The notes: generated by a model not told the origin, from the sequence alone. 64,000 nucleotides of DNA from Afipia sp. Root123D2 (GCF_001425835.1 NZ_LMDP01000001.1:745476-809475), one strand, 5' to 3'. Positions 18,614 to 27,465 are shown, counted from the first letter of the stretch. A program made the numbers and translations.

Positions 18614-19758
18614 GCGAACAGGGCATCGCTGTATCCGACAGGTCAGGGTTCCTGCGCCGCACCTTCGCGATGCTGACTAAGGAGTTCATCCAGTTGCGGC
18701 GCGACCGCGTCTCGTTCGCGATGATCGTCATGCTGCCGATCATGCAACTGCTGTTGTTCGGCTACGCCATCAACACCACGCCGCGCCATCTGCCGACGGC
18801 GGTCCTGCTGCAGGAAAACAGCGACCTCGGCCGCTCGATCCTGAAGGCGCTGCAGAATACGGCCTACTTCAGGTTCGTGCGGGAAGTTCATACCGAGAAA
18901 GAGTTCGACGGCCTGCTCGAATCCGGAACCGTGTTGTTCGGCGTCGAAATTCCGCGTGGTTTCGAGCGCGCGGTCCGTCGCGGCGACAAGCCGGCCCTGC
19001 TGGTGGCGGCGGACGCCACCGATCCCGTTGCATCGGGTTCTGCGATGTCCGCGCTCGGACAATTGATCCAGAGCGCGCTGGCTCACGATCTGTTTGCCGG
19101 CGATCCGCCGTCGCCGCCGTTCGAGATTCGCGCCCACGCCCGCTACAATCCGGCGGCGGAGTCGCGCTTGAATATCGTCCCGGGTCTGGTCGGCACCATC
19201 CTGACCATGACCATGCTGATCTTCACCGCGCTGTCGGTCACCCGCGAAATCGAGCGCGGGACGATGGAGAATTTGCTGGCGATGCCGATCACGCCGATCG
19301 AGGTGATGCTCGGCAAGATCATTCCCTATATCCTTGTCGGTTTCCTGCAGGCAACGATCATTATCGGCATCGGCTATTTCCTGTTCGGTGTTCCGATCCG
19401 CGGCAGCCTCACCATGCTGGCGCTGCTGTCGACGCTGTTCATCGCCGCGAACCTGTCCATTGGCTATACGTTTTCGACCATCGCGCAGAACCAGTTGCAG
19501 GCGATGCAGATGTCGATGATGTTTTTCCTGCCGAACATTCTGCTGTCGGGGTTCATGTTTCCGTTCGCCGGAATGCCGGTGTGGGCGCAATGGATCGGTG
19601 AGTGTCTGCCGCTGACGCATTATATTCGCATCGTCCGCGCCATCATGCTGAAGGGCGCCGCACTGGAGAATCTGCAATACGATACAATCGTGTTGGTGGC
19701 GCTGGTGCTGGTGGCGATGACCATCGCCGTGACCCGGTTCAGGCGGACGCTGGATTGA
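18610..19758 (+). CDS. ABC-2 type exporter permease
   Basis: 382 aa. The N-terminal TM helix (FAMIVMLPIMQLLLFGYAINTT region) is followed by a large periplasmic loop and five C-terminal helices with the ABC-2 pattern EIERGTMENLLAMPITPIEVMLGK and a final PLTHYIRIVRAIMLKG. It forms the pore of the TetR-controlled tripartite-like exporter. Only one permease gene is present, so it probably works as a homodimer. Confidence 0.9.
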   Translation: MSEQGIAVSDRSGFLRRTFAMLTKEFIQLRRDRVSFAMIVMLPIMQLLLFGYAINTTPRHLPTAVLLQENSDLGRSILKALQNTAYFRFVREVHTEKEFDGLLESGTVLFGVEIPRGFERAVRRGDKPALLVAADATDPVASGSAMSALGQLIQSALAHDLFAGDPPSPPFEIRAHARYNPAAESRLNIVPGLVGTILTMTMLIFTALSVTREIERGTMENLLAMPITPIEVMLGKIIPYILVGFLQATIIIGIGYFLFGVPIRGSLTMLALLSTLFIAANLSIGYTFSTIAQNQLQAMQMSMMFFLPNILLSGFMFPFAGMPVWAQWIGECLPLTHYIRIVRAIMLKGAALENLQYDTIVLVALVLVAMTIAVTRFRRTLD

Positions 19759-19809
19759 GCACGGCGGGCGATCCTGTATGCTGTACTCGAGGCAGGATGG
19801 AATATCACG

Positions 19810-21111
19810 ATGCGTGCGCCCAACGGCAAACCAGCAGGCGACGGGCAGTCAGCGCTTTCGTCTGATTTTCAACGCGCGTTGACTCGCGAGATTCTCAAGA
19901 CCGAACTCCTGCGCGTCAAAGCCCTGATCGTCACCACCACCGTGATTACGGCAATTCTCTGGACTGTTTATATTCTTGCGCCCGAGAAGATTGAGAATCT
20001 CTGGCACGGTAATCTGAAGCCAGCATATCTTTATATTATCCTGGTGCCGTTCATTCTGTTCGAGATTGCGGTCCATGCTCTCGTCAAGCGACAGATCACG
20101 CTTGATCGCGATACGCCGCCATTGCGCCGTTACGTCGGCGCTTTCATCGAGACCAGCATGCCCACGGTGGCGCTGGCGCTTCACATCCAGAATATGGGAT
20201 CGGTTGCGGCGCTCGGTTTCGTGGTGCCGTTCACCTATTTCATCTTTATCATCCTGTCGACATTGCGGCTGGATTTCTGGCTGTCGACCTTCACCGGGTT
20301 CGTTGCGGCGGCCGAACTGTTTCTGATGGCCATGTATTATCATCCCGAGCCAGGCCCTGATTCCTTTTATCATCTTGCGCGCAGCCTGATCATTCTGGTT
20401 TGCGGGATACTGGCCGGAGCGGTCGGCGTTCAGTTGCGTCGACAATTCGCGACCAGTATCGCCGCGGCTACTGTGCGCGATCGTGTCACCAATCTGTTCG
20501 GTCAGCACGTGTCTGCTCAGGTGGTCGAGCGGTTGATGGCGGAGGGGACCGGGACGCCCAGCGAAACCCGGCACGTTGCCGTGATGTTCGTGGATTTTCG
20601 CAGCTTCACGGCTGCTGCTCAGGCGCGGTCTCCGCAGGAGGTGGTGGACCGGCTTGACGGCGCCTTCGGAGTGCTGGTGGATATCGTCGATCGTCATAAT
20701 GGCATCGTGAACAAGTTTCTGGGGGATGGATTCCTGGCGCTGTTCGGTGCGCCGTTTGAGGATACCCACGCCACGCATAACGCGGTTGCAGCTGCGCGTG
20801 AGATGCTGGCCGCAATGTCACGCGACAATGAGGGAAATACTTGGCCCCTGCGTATCGGTATCGGGCTTCATGCCGGCGAGGTGGTCGCGGGGAATATCGG
20901 TTCGCCGCGCCGCAAGGAATATACCGTGATCGGCGACACCGTGAATCTGGCCGCGCGGATCGAATCCCTCAACAAGGAGTTCGAATCGCAGTTTCTGATT
21001 TCGTCGACGGTGCGCGATGCGCTGGGCGATGTCGACAAGGATGCCGTGCCGCTCGGCGATGTTGCCATCAGGGGATACGAGCAGCCATTGGCGATCTGGC
21101 GTCTTGGATGA
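19810..21111 (+). CDS. Membrane-bound class III adenylate/guanylate cyclase
   Basis: 433 aa. Residues about 35-215 contain six or so membrane helices; the catalytic domain begins near 252 (VAVMFVDFRSFTA) with metal-binding Asp262 and Asp306 (LGDGFLALFG) and ends with the VAGNIGSPRRKEYTVIGDTVNLAARIE core. Lysine in RRKEYT suggests adenylate rather than guanylate specificity, but this is not certain. An AGGATGG sequence lies upstream of ATG 19810. Monocistronic. Confidence 0.9.
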   Translation: MRAPNGKPAGDGQSALSSDFQRALTREILKTELLRVKALIVTTTVITAILWTVYILAPEKIENLWHGNLKPAYLYIILVPFILFEIAVHALVKRQITLDRDTPPLRRYVGAFIETSMPTVALALHIQNMGSVAALGFVVPFTYFIFIILSTLRLDFWLSTFTGFVAAAELFLMAMYYHPEPGPDSFYHLARSLIILVCGILAGAVGVQLRRQFATSIAAATVRDRVTNLFGQHVSAQVVERLMAEGTGTPSETRHVAVMFVDFRSFTAAAQARSPQEVVDRLDGAFGVLVDIVDRHNGIVNKFLGDGFLALFGAPFEDTHATHNAVAAAREMLAAMSRDNEGNTWPLRIGIGLHAGEVVAGNIGSPRRKEYTVIGDTVNLAARIESLNKEFESQFLISSTVRDALGDVDKDAVPLGDVAIRGYEQPLAIWRLG

Positions 21112-21117
21112 TCCGGC

Positions 21118-21858
21118 TCACTGTCGTGTCAGCAGGCTGAACCGTCCGTAAAGCCCCGAGCGGTGATCATTGTCCTCGACGTAACCGGCGCCGAATGCCC
21201 ATTCAAATCGGCCGTACTTCAGCGACGTGACGTGAGCACCGGCGCGATACTGACGATAGATGTCGTCGCCCGACGTCTCTATCTCCGGTCCCACCCAGAA
21301 GCTGTCGAACAATCGCCAGCCGACCGCAGCGCGTGCGCCGAAATTCGTGCCGATGGTCGAGCCCGAAAGGGAAGATGCAATCATCAGCTTGCGCGTCGGC
21401 TCCCACCACAGATCCGTACCGACGCGCAGTCCTGCGTGGGTGCCACGCAACGCGTTGTTCGGATCGACCGGCGACAGGATGTGATGCTGGAGATCGAGAC
21501 CGGCGAAGACCTTGATCTCGAAATTGCCGCGCTTGATCCGCCAGCCGGGCAGGGCCGCTCCGAGAAAATTGGTGCCGGTGATATTTGTCGTTCCTGCTGT
21601 GTAGAGATACTGCCCGCCCGCGAGCAGCAATTTCAGCGTGAAGCCATCGCTGTTCAATCCGCCCGGCGCCCATTGCACGCCGCCATACGATGAGCCGCCC
21701 TCGCGCCACAAATCGAAGCCGCTGAAATAGAGAAATGTCTCCGGAGCACTGCCGCCCGTGAGGTTGTTTTTGAAACCAAAGATGTCGCTCAGCGGATTGG
21801 CAACAACGGATGCAGCGCCGCTGATCGAAAGGATCGCGACCGCGCCCAATATGCGCAT
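21118..21858 (-). CDS. BcsS-like secreted beta-barrel protein
   Basis: 246 aa from ATG 21858 (ATG 21876 is possible). A signal peptide (ILGAVAILSISGAASVVANP) precedes repeated amphipathic strands with Gly/Phe/Trp/Tyr pairs, as in the cellulose biosynthesis protein BcsS family of Rhizobiales (ETFLYFSGFDLWREG, SSYGGVQWAPGGL). Predicted outer membrane. No other cellulose synthesis gene is in the window. Ends convergently 6 nt from the cyclase gene. Confidence 0.72.
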   Translation of the reverse strand: MRILGAVAILSISGAASVVANPLSDIFGFKNNLTGGSAPETFLYFSGFDLWREGGSSYGGVQWAPGGLNSDGFTLKLLLAGGQYLYTAGTTNITGTNFLGAALPGWRIKRGNFEIKVFAGLDLQHHILSPVDPNNALRGTHAGLRVGTDLWWEPTRKLMIASSLSGSTIGTNFGARAAVGWRLFDSFWVGPEIETSGDDIYRQYRAGAHVTSLKYGRFEWAFGAGYVEDNDHRSGLYGRFSLLTRQ

Positions 21859-22003
21859 GACTTCGACGCAACGCATGGAGCCCCGCAGCCCCGGAGTACG
21901 CAATAGTACGGATATGATTAAAATGCGGGAGATCATCGCCGTCCAGTAACGGGCGGAGAACAAGCAATGAACGCGACGAAAGTTTTGCTGCGACAGCGGT
22001 AAC

Positions 22004-22465
22004 TTAGTGTTGCGGCGGTATCAGATTGTCGATTTTCACGCCGTCACGTTTTTCGATGATCTCGGCAATGAAAGTCCGGTGGCAGTTGGTGTGATCGCGC
22101 TCGTAGCACAGCAGACACACCGGGCCCGCTTTCATCACTAGCGCCGCCAGTTCGTCCATCTCTTCGCGCGCTTCCGGTTTCTTGAGATGAGCGCTGTAAA
22201 TCTTCTCCAGCGTCTTGATATCGCCGCTGCGCGCGGCGAGGCGTCCTTCCTTCGGCGTGCCGAGCCCGCGCAGATGAATATATGAGATGCCGCGTTCGTC
22301 GAGCGCCGCCGCAAGCTGGTTTTTCGAGAATCCCGGCCGCCGCGACGACGTGACGGCGCGGACATCGACCAGAAGTTTGACGCCGGCTTTCTCCAGTGCG
22401 TCGTACACCGCCAGGGGCGGCGTTTGCTCATATCCGATGGTGAACAGCTTTTTTGATTTCGCCAT
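22004..22465 (-). CDS. DUF488 family protein
   Basis: 153 aa. The family signature TIGYE near the start and the C-terminal CLLCYERDHTNCHRTFIAEII are conserved; the Cys/His residues resemble a metal or active site. Function is not established. Pairs with the upstream DUF72 gene on the same strand, separated by 27 nt; the two families often co-occur. Confidence 0.85.
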   Translation of the reverse strand: MAKSKKLFTIGYEQTPPLAVYDALEKAGVKLLVDVRAVTSSRRPGFSKNQLAAALDERGISYIHLRGLGTPKEGRLAARSGDIKTLEKIYSAHLKKPEAREEMDELAALVMKAGPVCLLCYERDHTNCHRTFIAEIIEKRDGVKIDNLIPPQH

Positions 22466-22492
22466 GTGGTGCTCCGACCGGATCAGTGTCGG

Positions 22493-23296
22493 TCACTTCA
22501 CGCGCGCGATCAACTCCATCGCGCCGGCCGGCGCGCGAATTTTTCCTTCGTGGATGACGTAGGCAAAGACGTCGCGTGGTTGCTTCTTCGCAGGTTTGGC
22601 ATCGACGCGGTTGAGGTCGTCGGGCTCTCCGCCTTTTGCCCATAGCTTGAATCGCTCCGCCCACTCATCCAGTTCCTTGGGCGGGTAGGCGGTCTTCACC
22701 GTGTCCTTGCCGGTCTGGAGGCGGACGTAGACGAAATCGCTCGCGAGGTCGGCGATCGCCGGATACTTGCCGTGCTCGGCATAGACCACCGGCACCTCGT
22801 GCTGGCGCAGCAGCGCGATGAAGGCCGGTGTCTGGAAGCTGTCGTGCCGGACCTCGACCACGTGACGCAGCGTGCGGCCCTCGAGCTTGCGCGGCAGCAA
22901 CTCGAGGAAGGCGCCGAAATCGGCCTCGTCGAATTTCTTGGTCGGCGCAAATTGCCACAGCACGGGGCCGAGCCGGTCGGCCAATTCCAGCACGCCGGAA
23001 TCGTAGAACCGCTTGATGGAATCGCCGGCCTCCGCCAGCACCTTGCGATTGGTGGCGAACCGCGGACCCTTGACCGAGAAGATAAAACCGTCCGGCACTT
23101 CGCTGGCCCATTTGCGGAAGCTTTCCGGCTTTTGCGATCCGTAATAGGTGCCGTTGATTTCGATCGAGGTCAGCTTCGAGGCGGCGTAGCTGAGCTCCTT
23201 GGCCTGCGTCAGTTTCTCCGGGTAGAACACCCCGCGCCACGGCGCGAAGGTCCATCCGCCGATTCCGATGTGGATTTTGCCTGCCTTGCCAGCCAT
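22493..23296 (-). CDS. DUF72 family TIM-barrel-like protein
   Basis: 267 aa. The N-terminal IHIGIGGWTFAPWRGVFYP and the motifs TSIEINGTYYGSQKPESFRKWA and VEVRHDSF are those of DUF72 (YecE-like) proteins, which adopt a TIM-barrel fold. Activity unknown. Likely a two-gene operon with the DUF488 gene. Confidence 0.88.
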   Translation of the reverse strand: MAGKAGKIHIGIGGWTFAPWRGVFYPEKLTQAKELSYAASKLTSIEINGTYYGSQKPESFRKWASEVPDGFIFSVKGPRFATNRKVLAEAGDSIKRFYDSGVLELADRLGPVLWQFAPTKKFDEADFGAFLELLPRKLEGRTLRHVVEVRHDSFQTPAFIALLRQHEVPVVYAEHGKYPAIADLASDFVYVRLQTGKDTVKTAYPPKELDEWAERFKLWAKGGEPDDLNRVDAKPAKKQPRDVFAYVIHEGKIRAPAGAMELIARVK

Positions 23297-23600
23297 TTTC
23301 TGCCCTCTTGCGAAACGTCTCGTTCATTACCATCTAACACATAACGGCGATGTCGCTGCCCCCGCACCATCGCCGGGACGACCACGAGATGACTGGGCGC
23401 TGTCACGATGACACCGCCTTGGGCCAGCGCCGGATGTACGCGCGGCCCGCGTCGTTCGTGGTCGTTGGCATGTCTGGCCGATTTTTCCGCGCCATTTCCA
23501 CCCGTTTTCCCGCCTCGTCTCACAGGCGGACGCCGGATTGCCGCCAAACCCGTCCGGCGTCGCTTGGCAGGGCCGGAACCGCCGGATATATGCTGGCGCC
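23297..23600. other. Intergenic region without recognisable gene
   Basis: 304 bp between divergent DUF72 and glycosyltransferase genes. Both promoters must lie here, but I see no clear box, RNA gene or long palindrome. Confidence 0.5.
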
Positions 23601-24713
23601 ATGAGTTCAGCCATCGCCCCGTCCGCAGACGCCCGTCAATTATGCGTGGTGGTGCCGACTTTCAACGAGCGCGACAACGTTGCGAAGCTGCTTGCCAAGT
23701 TGCAGGCGGCGCTCACGGGCGTGTCGTGGGAAGTCATCTTCGTCGACGACAATTCGCCGGACGGCACCTGGGACGTGGTGAGGCAACTGGCGCAGGCCGA
23801 CACCCGCGTGCGCTGCATCCGCCGCATCGGCCGCCGCGGCCTGTCCGGCGCGTGCATCGAGGGCATCCTGGCGTCGTCGGCGCCGTATGTCGCGGTGATG
23901 GACGCCGACCTTCAGCACGACGAGACCCAGTTGCCGAAGATGCTTGGCCTGCTGCAGGGCGGGGAGGCCGATCTCGTGGTCGGCAGCCGCTACGTCAGCG
24001 GCGGCAGCGCCGATAGTTTCGACAGGCAGCGGCTCGGCGGCAGCATGTTCGCGACCTCGATCGCCAAGCGTCTGCTCCATATCGACATCGCCGATCCGAT
24101 GAGCGGCTTCTTCATGGTGCGGCGTGACCGCTTCGAGCAGCTGGCGCCGTCGCTGTCGATACAGGGCTTCAAGATCCTGCTCGATCTCGTCGCGACCGCG
24201 CAGGGCGCGCTGCGCATCGTCGAGGTGCCGTACACGTTCGGTTCGCGGCTGCACGGCGAGAGCAAGCTTGACTCGCTGGTGGTGATGGATTTCCTCGGCC
24301 TCGTGCTGGCGAAGCTGACGCGCGATCTGGTATCGTTGCGGTTTCTGCTGTTCGCGATGATCGGCTCGCTCGGTCTCGCGGTGCATCTCGTCACGCTTTA
24401 TGTCGCGTTGAACGCGTTCAACGAGCCGTTCGCCGAAGCGCAGGCGGTGGCGGCGTTCGTCGCGATGACGTTCAACTTCCTGCTCAACAATCGCCTGACC
24501 TATCGCGACCAGCGGCTGAAGGGTTTCGCGCTGCTGCGCGGCCTCGTGATTTTCTATCTGGTATGCAGCATCGGATTGCTCGCCAATGTCGGCGTTGCGT
24601 TCTCGCTCTATGGCCAGCGCGCGCTGTGGTGGCTCGCCGGTGCTGCGGGCGCGCTGATGGGCGTAGTGTGGAACTACGCGGTGTCCAGCCTGTTCGTGTG
24701 GCGCGCGCGCTGA
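23601..24713 (+). CDS. Family 2 glycosyltransferase with GtrA domain
   Basis: 370 aa from ATG 23601. Residues about 10-235 are a DPM1-like GT-A domain (VVVPTFNERDNV, VDDNSPDGTWD, DADLQHD, GSRYVSGG). Residues about 245-370 are a GtrA-like domain with four membrane helices. Such fusions transfer a sugar to polyprenyl phosphate and help it cross the inner membrane, for cell-envelope glycosylation (family knowledge). Confidence 0.9.
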   Translation: MSSAIAPSADARQLCVVVPTFNERDNVAKLLAKLQAALTGVSWEVIFVDDNSPDGTWDVVRQLAQADTRVRCIRRIGRRGLSGACIEGILASSAPYVAVMDADLQHDETQLPKMLGLLQGGEADLVVGSRYVSGGSADSFDRQRLGGSMFATSIAKRLLHIDIADPMSGFFMVRRDRFEQLAPSLSIQGFKILLDLVATAQGALRIVEVPYTFGSRLHGESKLDSLVVMDFLGLVLAKLTRDLVSLRFLLFAMIGSLGLAVHLVTLYVALNAFNEPFAEAQAVAAFVAMTFNFLLNNRLTYRDQRLKGFALLRGLVIFYLVCSIGLLANVGVAFSLYGQRALWWLAGAAGALMGVVWNYAVSSLFVWRAR

Positions 24714-24802
24714 CGCGCGGCGTCGACGCGATGTGATCGGCCCATTCGGACCTGCGCGCGGCGCTGGTGTTGGATTTCACGATCCATATCCGGGAGCCGG
24801 TC

Positions 24803-25105
24803 ATGTTGTCGAAAGCAGTTTGCGGCGCGATTGCGGCGATGGTGTTGTTCGCAGGAAGCCAGGCGGCGCAGGCGCGCGGCACTGAAGCCGAGCGCGAAGC
24901 CTGCACGCCGGACGCCATGCGGCTATGCGGCCGGTTCATTCCCGACGAGGATCGCATCGAGACCTGTCTGCGCGACAACAGCCCGCGCCTCAGCCGCGCG
25001 TGCTACGTCGTGTTTCATCCCGAGGAGAACGCGGCGCAGCCGCAGCGGCCCGGCATGCGCCGGCCTTTGCCGCCGCCCGCGGGTTATGATGAGGACGACG
25101 ATTGA
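24803..25105 (+). CDS. Small secreted Cys-rich protein
   Basis: 100 aa from ATG 24803. A signal peptide (AAMVLFAGSQAAQA) is followed by a mature domain with four cysteines (ACTPDAMRLCG and CLRDNSPRLSRAC), resembling a single Cys-rich GLG1-type repeat. The tail is Pro- and Asp-rich. Predicted periplasmic; function unknown. Confidence 0.68.
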   Translation: MLSKAVCGAIAAMVLFAGSQAAQARGTEAEREACTPDAMRLCGRFIPDEDRIETCLRDNSPRLSRACYVVFHPEENAAQPQRPGMRRPLPPPAGYDEDDD

Positions 25106-25144
25106 GCACTTATCGCACACCGCAACGCGCCCGGGACTCTTTCC

Positions 25145-25239
25145 TGTCATGGCCGGACTTGTTCCGGCCATCCGCGTCTTGCCTCACCACGCAGGACGTT
25201 GAAGACGTGGATCACCGGGACAAGCCCGGTGATGACAAT
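25145..25239. repeat. Palindromic repeat pair (REP-like)
   Basis: Two hairpins in tandem: ATGGCCGGA-CTTGT-TCCGGCCAT at 25149-25171 and ATCACCGGG-ACAAG-CCCGGTGAT at 25211-25233. Similar GTCATGGCCGG...CCGGCCAT modules recur at 55.66 kb and a related one at 42.39 kb, so they belong to a dispersed non-coding family. Confidence 0.75.
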
Positions 25240-25803
25240 CGAAATGTTGAGACGTCGTCGCGCTTCGCGCGCTCCAGATTCAATTTTCAAACAGCAGATG
25301 CACGTTCGCGATCCCGCGGCGCGAATGCGCCCGAGGTATGGGGTGAACATTCCGTCCCTCATCACATGAGGGCGCGCGGAACGCCGGATGCTCGCCGCAT
25401 CCGCAGCCTCGTGCGCAAAAGTAAAAAGCACACGAGCATGGTCACCACGAACACGCCGAAAACATCCGGCGTTCCGCACGCAATGGTTTTAACGGCTTGC
25501 TGCGCGAAAACCTCCGGTGACCGGCCCTTCGGTCCATCACCGCTGGAGGGACTGACGCCGCCGCCTTCCCGCGAACGGGAGGGACGGTGGCGCGCTGCCC
25601 ATGGCGCAAGGCGATGCGCCGGGATATCGCGCCTTGGGCCGTACGCTTTCGGCGTGGTCGTCATCACCATCGGCGCGCGTCCCGGCAAGCCGGGGAAACC
25701 CCGCACGCGTCACGGCGATCGAACACCGATCGCGTCCACCGCATCCCGCCTCGCGTCCTGTGACGATCGCGAGCCGCCCCTCAAAGTGAGACGGGATGAG
25801 AGG
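25240..25803. repeat. Long non-coding palindrome-rich repeat block
   Basis: No credible gene. Contains a hairpin CCCTCAT-CAC-ATGAGGG (25356-25372) and a perfect 15-bp inverted repeat GCGGAACGCCGGATG (25376-25390) / CATCCGGCGTTCCGC (25463-25477) enclosing a smaller CTCGTG/CACGAG stem. The sequence style is that of long dispersed elements in Bradyrhizobiaceae genomes (recollection, not checked). Open frames here have no protein character. Confidence 0.6.
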
Positions 25804-25811
25804 AATATAGT

Positions 25812-25836
25812 CCCAATTATATACTTGAAACCACAA
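25812..25836. repeat. Left terminal inverted repeat of the IS1595-type transposon
   Basis: Pairs with the right end at 28586-28610; 23 of 25 positions match, with mismatches at positions 18 and 23. Confidence 0.92.
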
Positions 25837-25888
25837 GCGGGAAGATATAGCCCTATGCCTGACAGGCCGGCCTCACCGCGAATAGACC

Positions 25889-26566
25889 TCAGCCCGGAAG
25901 CGCTTGATCGCCTTCCGAGCTTAGAGGCTCTGGGAGTTCGTCCGGAAACTTTGGAGGCGGCGGAAGCGCTTCTCGTTCAGTCTGGAAGCTCTGGAGTTGA
26001 GCCAGAGCTTGTTCAGCTAGTTCTGCGTGTCGTTTTTTCTCAGCCACGTCGTTAGTAAGATCGCCCATCGCGCAATGATGTAGAACTTTGAATAGTTGGT
26101 TCATCTCAAGCCCGACAAGACTGAGCCGGGCGAAGATAGCATCAAGCGCCGCTTGTGAAATGAGTACTTCATCGGCAATGCCCTGACGCTGTATTGTGTC
26201 AGCAACGTCAGCACTTGGATCTGATATTTTTACGTGAACGACGCCGTCGCGGTTCTTTTTATACGCCTGAACGGCGTTCAGGGTCTTACTAAGCAGGACC
26301 CGCGTGTGTTCCTTGGGTTGGGCTAACAGGATAGACTCCTTGATGATCGCTATTTTCCCGTCGGTTCCATTTATTCTAGAACTGACGTGGGGAAACATTT
26401 GAACATCAATGCGGAGCGCCAAGCCAAGACTAGCATCCAGGAATGTCTCGATATAGTTCCAGACGATCACGATAGCCGCGAACTTCTGCAGACGCTCAGG
26501 GCTAATATCGGTTAAAATGTTGAAGGCGTTTGATGCATCTTTGGGCCCTGTGGATTTTCTTCGCAT
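25889..26566 (-). CDS. HEPN-like protein, transposon passenger
   Basis: 225 aa from ATG 26566 with AGGG about 9 nt upstream (TTG 26584 would add six residues). Mostly alpha-helical. Residues 106-111 read RDGVVH, fitting the R-[N/D/H]-x3-H catalytic motif of HEPN RNases, preceded by a helix with WNYIE (36-40) as in several HEPN families. The C-terminus is Pro/Glu-rich. Visibly AT-richer than the chromosome. A toxin or defence RNase is inference from the motif and mobile context; the family is not firmly recognised. Confidence 0.6.
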   Translation of the reverse strand: MRRKSTGPKDASNAFNILTDISPERLQKFAAIVIVWNYIETFLDASLGLALRIDVQMFPHVSSRINGTDGKIAIIKESILLAQPKEHTRVLLSKTLNAVQAYKKNRDGVVHVKISDPSADVADTIQRQGIADEVLISQAALDAIFARLSLVGLEMNQLFKVLHHCAMGDLTNDVAEKKRHAELAEQALAQLQSFQTEREALPPPPKFPDELPEPLSSEGDQALPG

Positions 26567-26723
26567 GAAAAAGAACCCTGACAATTATTCGGATAAGGAA
26601 ACTAAAGATCGTTTCGACGCGATGCTAAAGGGCGCGCTTAAGTCGCCGCCAAAGCCGATGAAAGACATTCCGAAGACAGCGACCGCCAAGCGCAGGGCGC
26701 TAAAGGCAAAGAAGAAAACTTAA
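26565..26723 (+). CDS. 52-aa basic protein, transposon passenger
   Basis: Starts MKKNPDNYSDKETKDRFDAML and ends in a Lys/Arg/Ala-rich tail. Its ATG and the ATG of the divergent HEPN-like gene share the tetranucleotide CATG, and its stop TAA overlaps the stop of the convergent NYN gene. Small proteins with this N-terminal pattern are common in Rhizobiales and some sit beside toxin genes (recollection). An antitoxin-like or nucleic-acid-binding role is possible but unproven. Confidence 0.6.
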   Translation: MKKNPDNYSDKETKDRFDAMLKGALKSPPKPMKDIPKTATAKRRALKAKKKT

Positions 26724-27364
26724 GCTGGGGGTGTCCAGCCCTGTGGTGGCTCGTATTCCCTCGGCCTTCGCCCGGCTGGTTGCCCTTCTTTAAAAACCAT
26801 TGCTGAAAACAGGCAGCGTTCTAGGTGCTCTTGATTCAAGGCGATCCTTGCCGAAGCGTTTGCAAGGATGTGGGTGGAAAAATTTCTGCCGGGCGGCGCG
26901 ACGGTAACAAGCTTTTTATTTTCGAAATTTTCACGAAGCATCTTTGCGGTTGCCGCTTGGTCTGAGTCCGCTGTTACTAGATAAGCTGTGTCAAACACGT
27001 CCAACCTTGCGTCGTTAAAGATAGACAATGCGAGATTGATGTCGGTCTCTTTCTCATTTGGTTGTTGCCATTTGTCGCCGCAGGAGTTGCACTTTTTTGG
27101 TTCGTGAATGTAGTGGCCAAATACGGGCGTTGCCCCAACAACCCTTAGAGCGTTCAGATATTGATCGTGTCGCCATCTCTTTTGAGAGTCTCCGGGGTGG
27201 TAGGCGGTGCAATAGACGGTTCGAACCAGCTTTTCTGTAGCTTTGGGAATGATTAGATTCCCAAGTTTTACTAGATCCAGCCACTTTAAATGCGGGATTT
27301 TGAGATCGTCTATTGAGTGGTAAAGATTAAACCCGTCGATATACATGGCCGATCTAGTAATCAC
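26720..27364 (-). CDS. NYN (PIN-like) domain protein, transposon passenger
   Basis: 214 aa from GTG 27364, set by AAGAGG 6 nt upstream. Acidic residues typical of NYN ribonucleases are in place: Asp10 in YIDGFN, Asp108 in KETDINLAL, Asp133 and Asp135 in TADSD. A CNSC pair (92-95) may bind metal. NYN proteins are PIN-like nucleases that cut RNA (family knowledge). Convergent with the 52-aa gene, with overlapping stop codons. Together with the HEPN-like gene this would put two predicted RNases in one transposon. Confidence 0.85.
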   Translation of the reverse strand: MITRSAMYIDGFNLYHSIDDLKIPHLKWLDLVKLGNLIIPKATEKLVRTVYCTAYHPGDSQKRWRHDQYLNALRVVGATPVFGHYIHEPKKCNSCGDKWQQPNEKETDINLALSIFNDARLDVFDTAYLVTADSDQAATAKMLRENFENKKLVTVAPPGRNFSTHILANASARIALNQEHLERCLFSAMVFKEGQPAGRRPREYEPPQGWTPPA

Positions 27365-27373
27365 GGAAACCTC

Positions 27374-27401
27374 TTGACAATTCTTGGTTTTAGAATATCT
27401 A
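27374..27401 (+). promoter_or_regulatory. Candidate sigma-70 promoter of a small RNA
   Basis: TTGACA at 27374-27379 and TATCTA at 27396-27401, spaced 16 nt. The -35 box is perfect and the -10 box has 4 of 6 consensus bases. It lies just upstream of the GTG of the divergent NYN gene and points into a two-hairpin sequence ending in a terminator. Confidence 0.55.
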
Positions 27402-27407
27402 GGGTAT

Positions 27408-27465
27408 ATCAACGCTTTAACGGTACGCCGTTGAGCACCCCCCGGACCTCGGTCTGGGGGTTTTC
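27408..27465 (+). ncRNA. Candidate two-hairpin small RNA inside the transposon
   Basis: Hairpin 1 (27414-27436) has stem AACGG/CCGTT closed by a TACG (UNCG-type) loop and extended by GCTT/GAGC with one bulge. Hairpin 2 (27439-27460) is CCCCCGGACC-TC-GGTCTGGGGG followed by TTTTC, an intrinsic terminator. No open reading frame in the roughly 58 nt. With the TTGACA...TATCTA promoter upstream it looks like a complete small transcription unit. Expression is unproven. Confidence 0.55.
27437..27465 (+). terminator. Intrinsic terminator of the transposon small RNA
   Basis: Stem CCCCCGGACC/GGTCTGGGGG with one G-T pair, followed by TTTTC. The minus-strand reading has no T-tract, so it acts on plus-strand transcripts, away from the transposase gene. 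Confidence 0.75.

Noticed and set aside
25855..26055. Plus-strand frame reading Pro/Leu/Glu-rich peptide after ATG 25855
   Set aside because: Antisense to the C-terminal codons of the HEPN-like gene, with no ribosome site; composition follows from the opposite strand.
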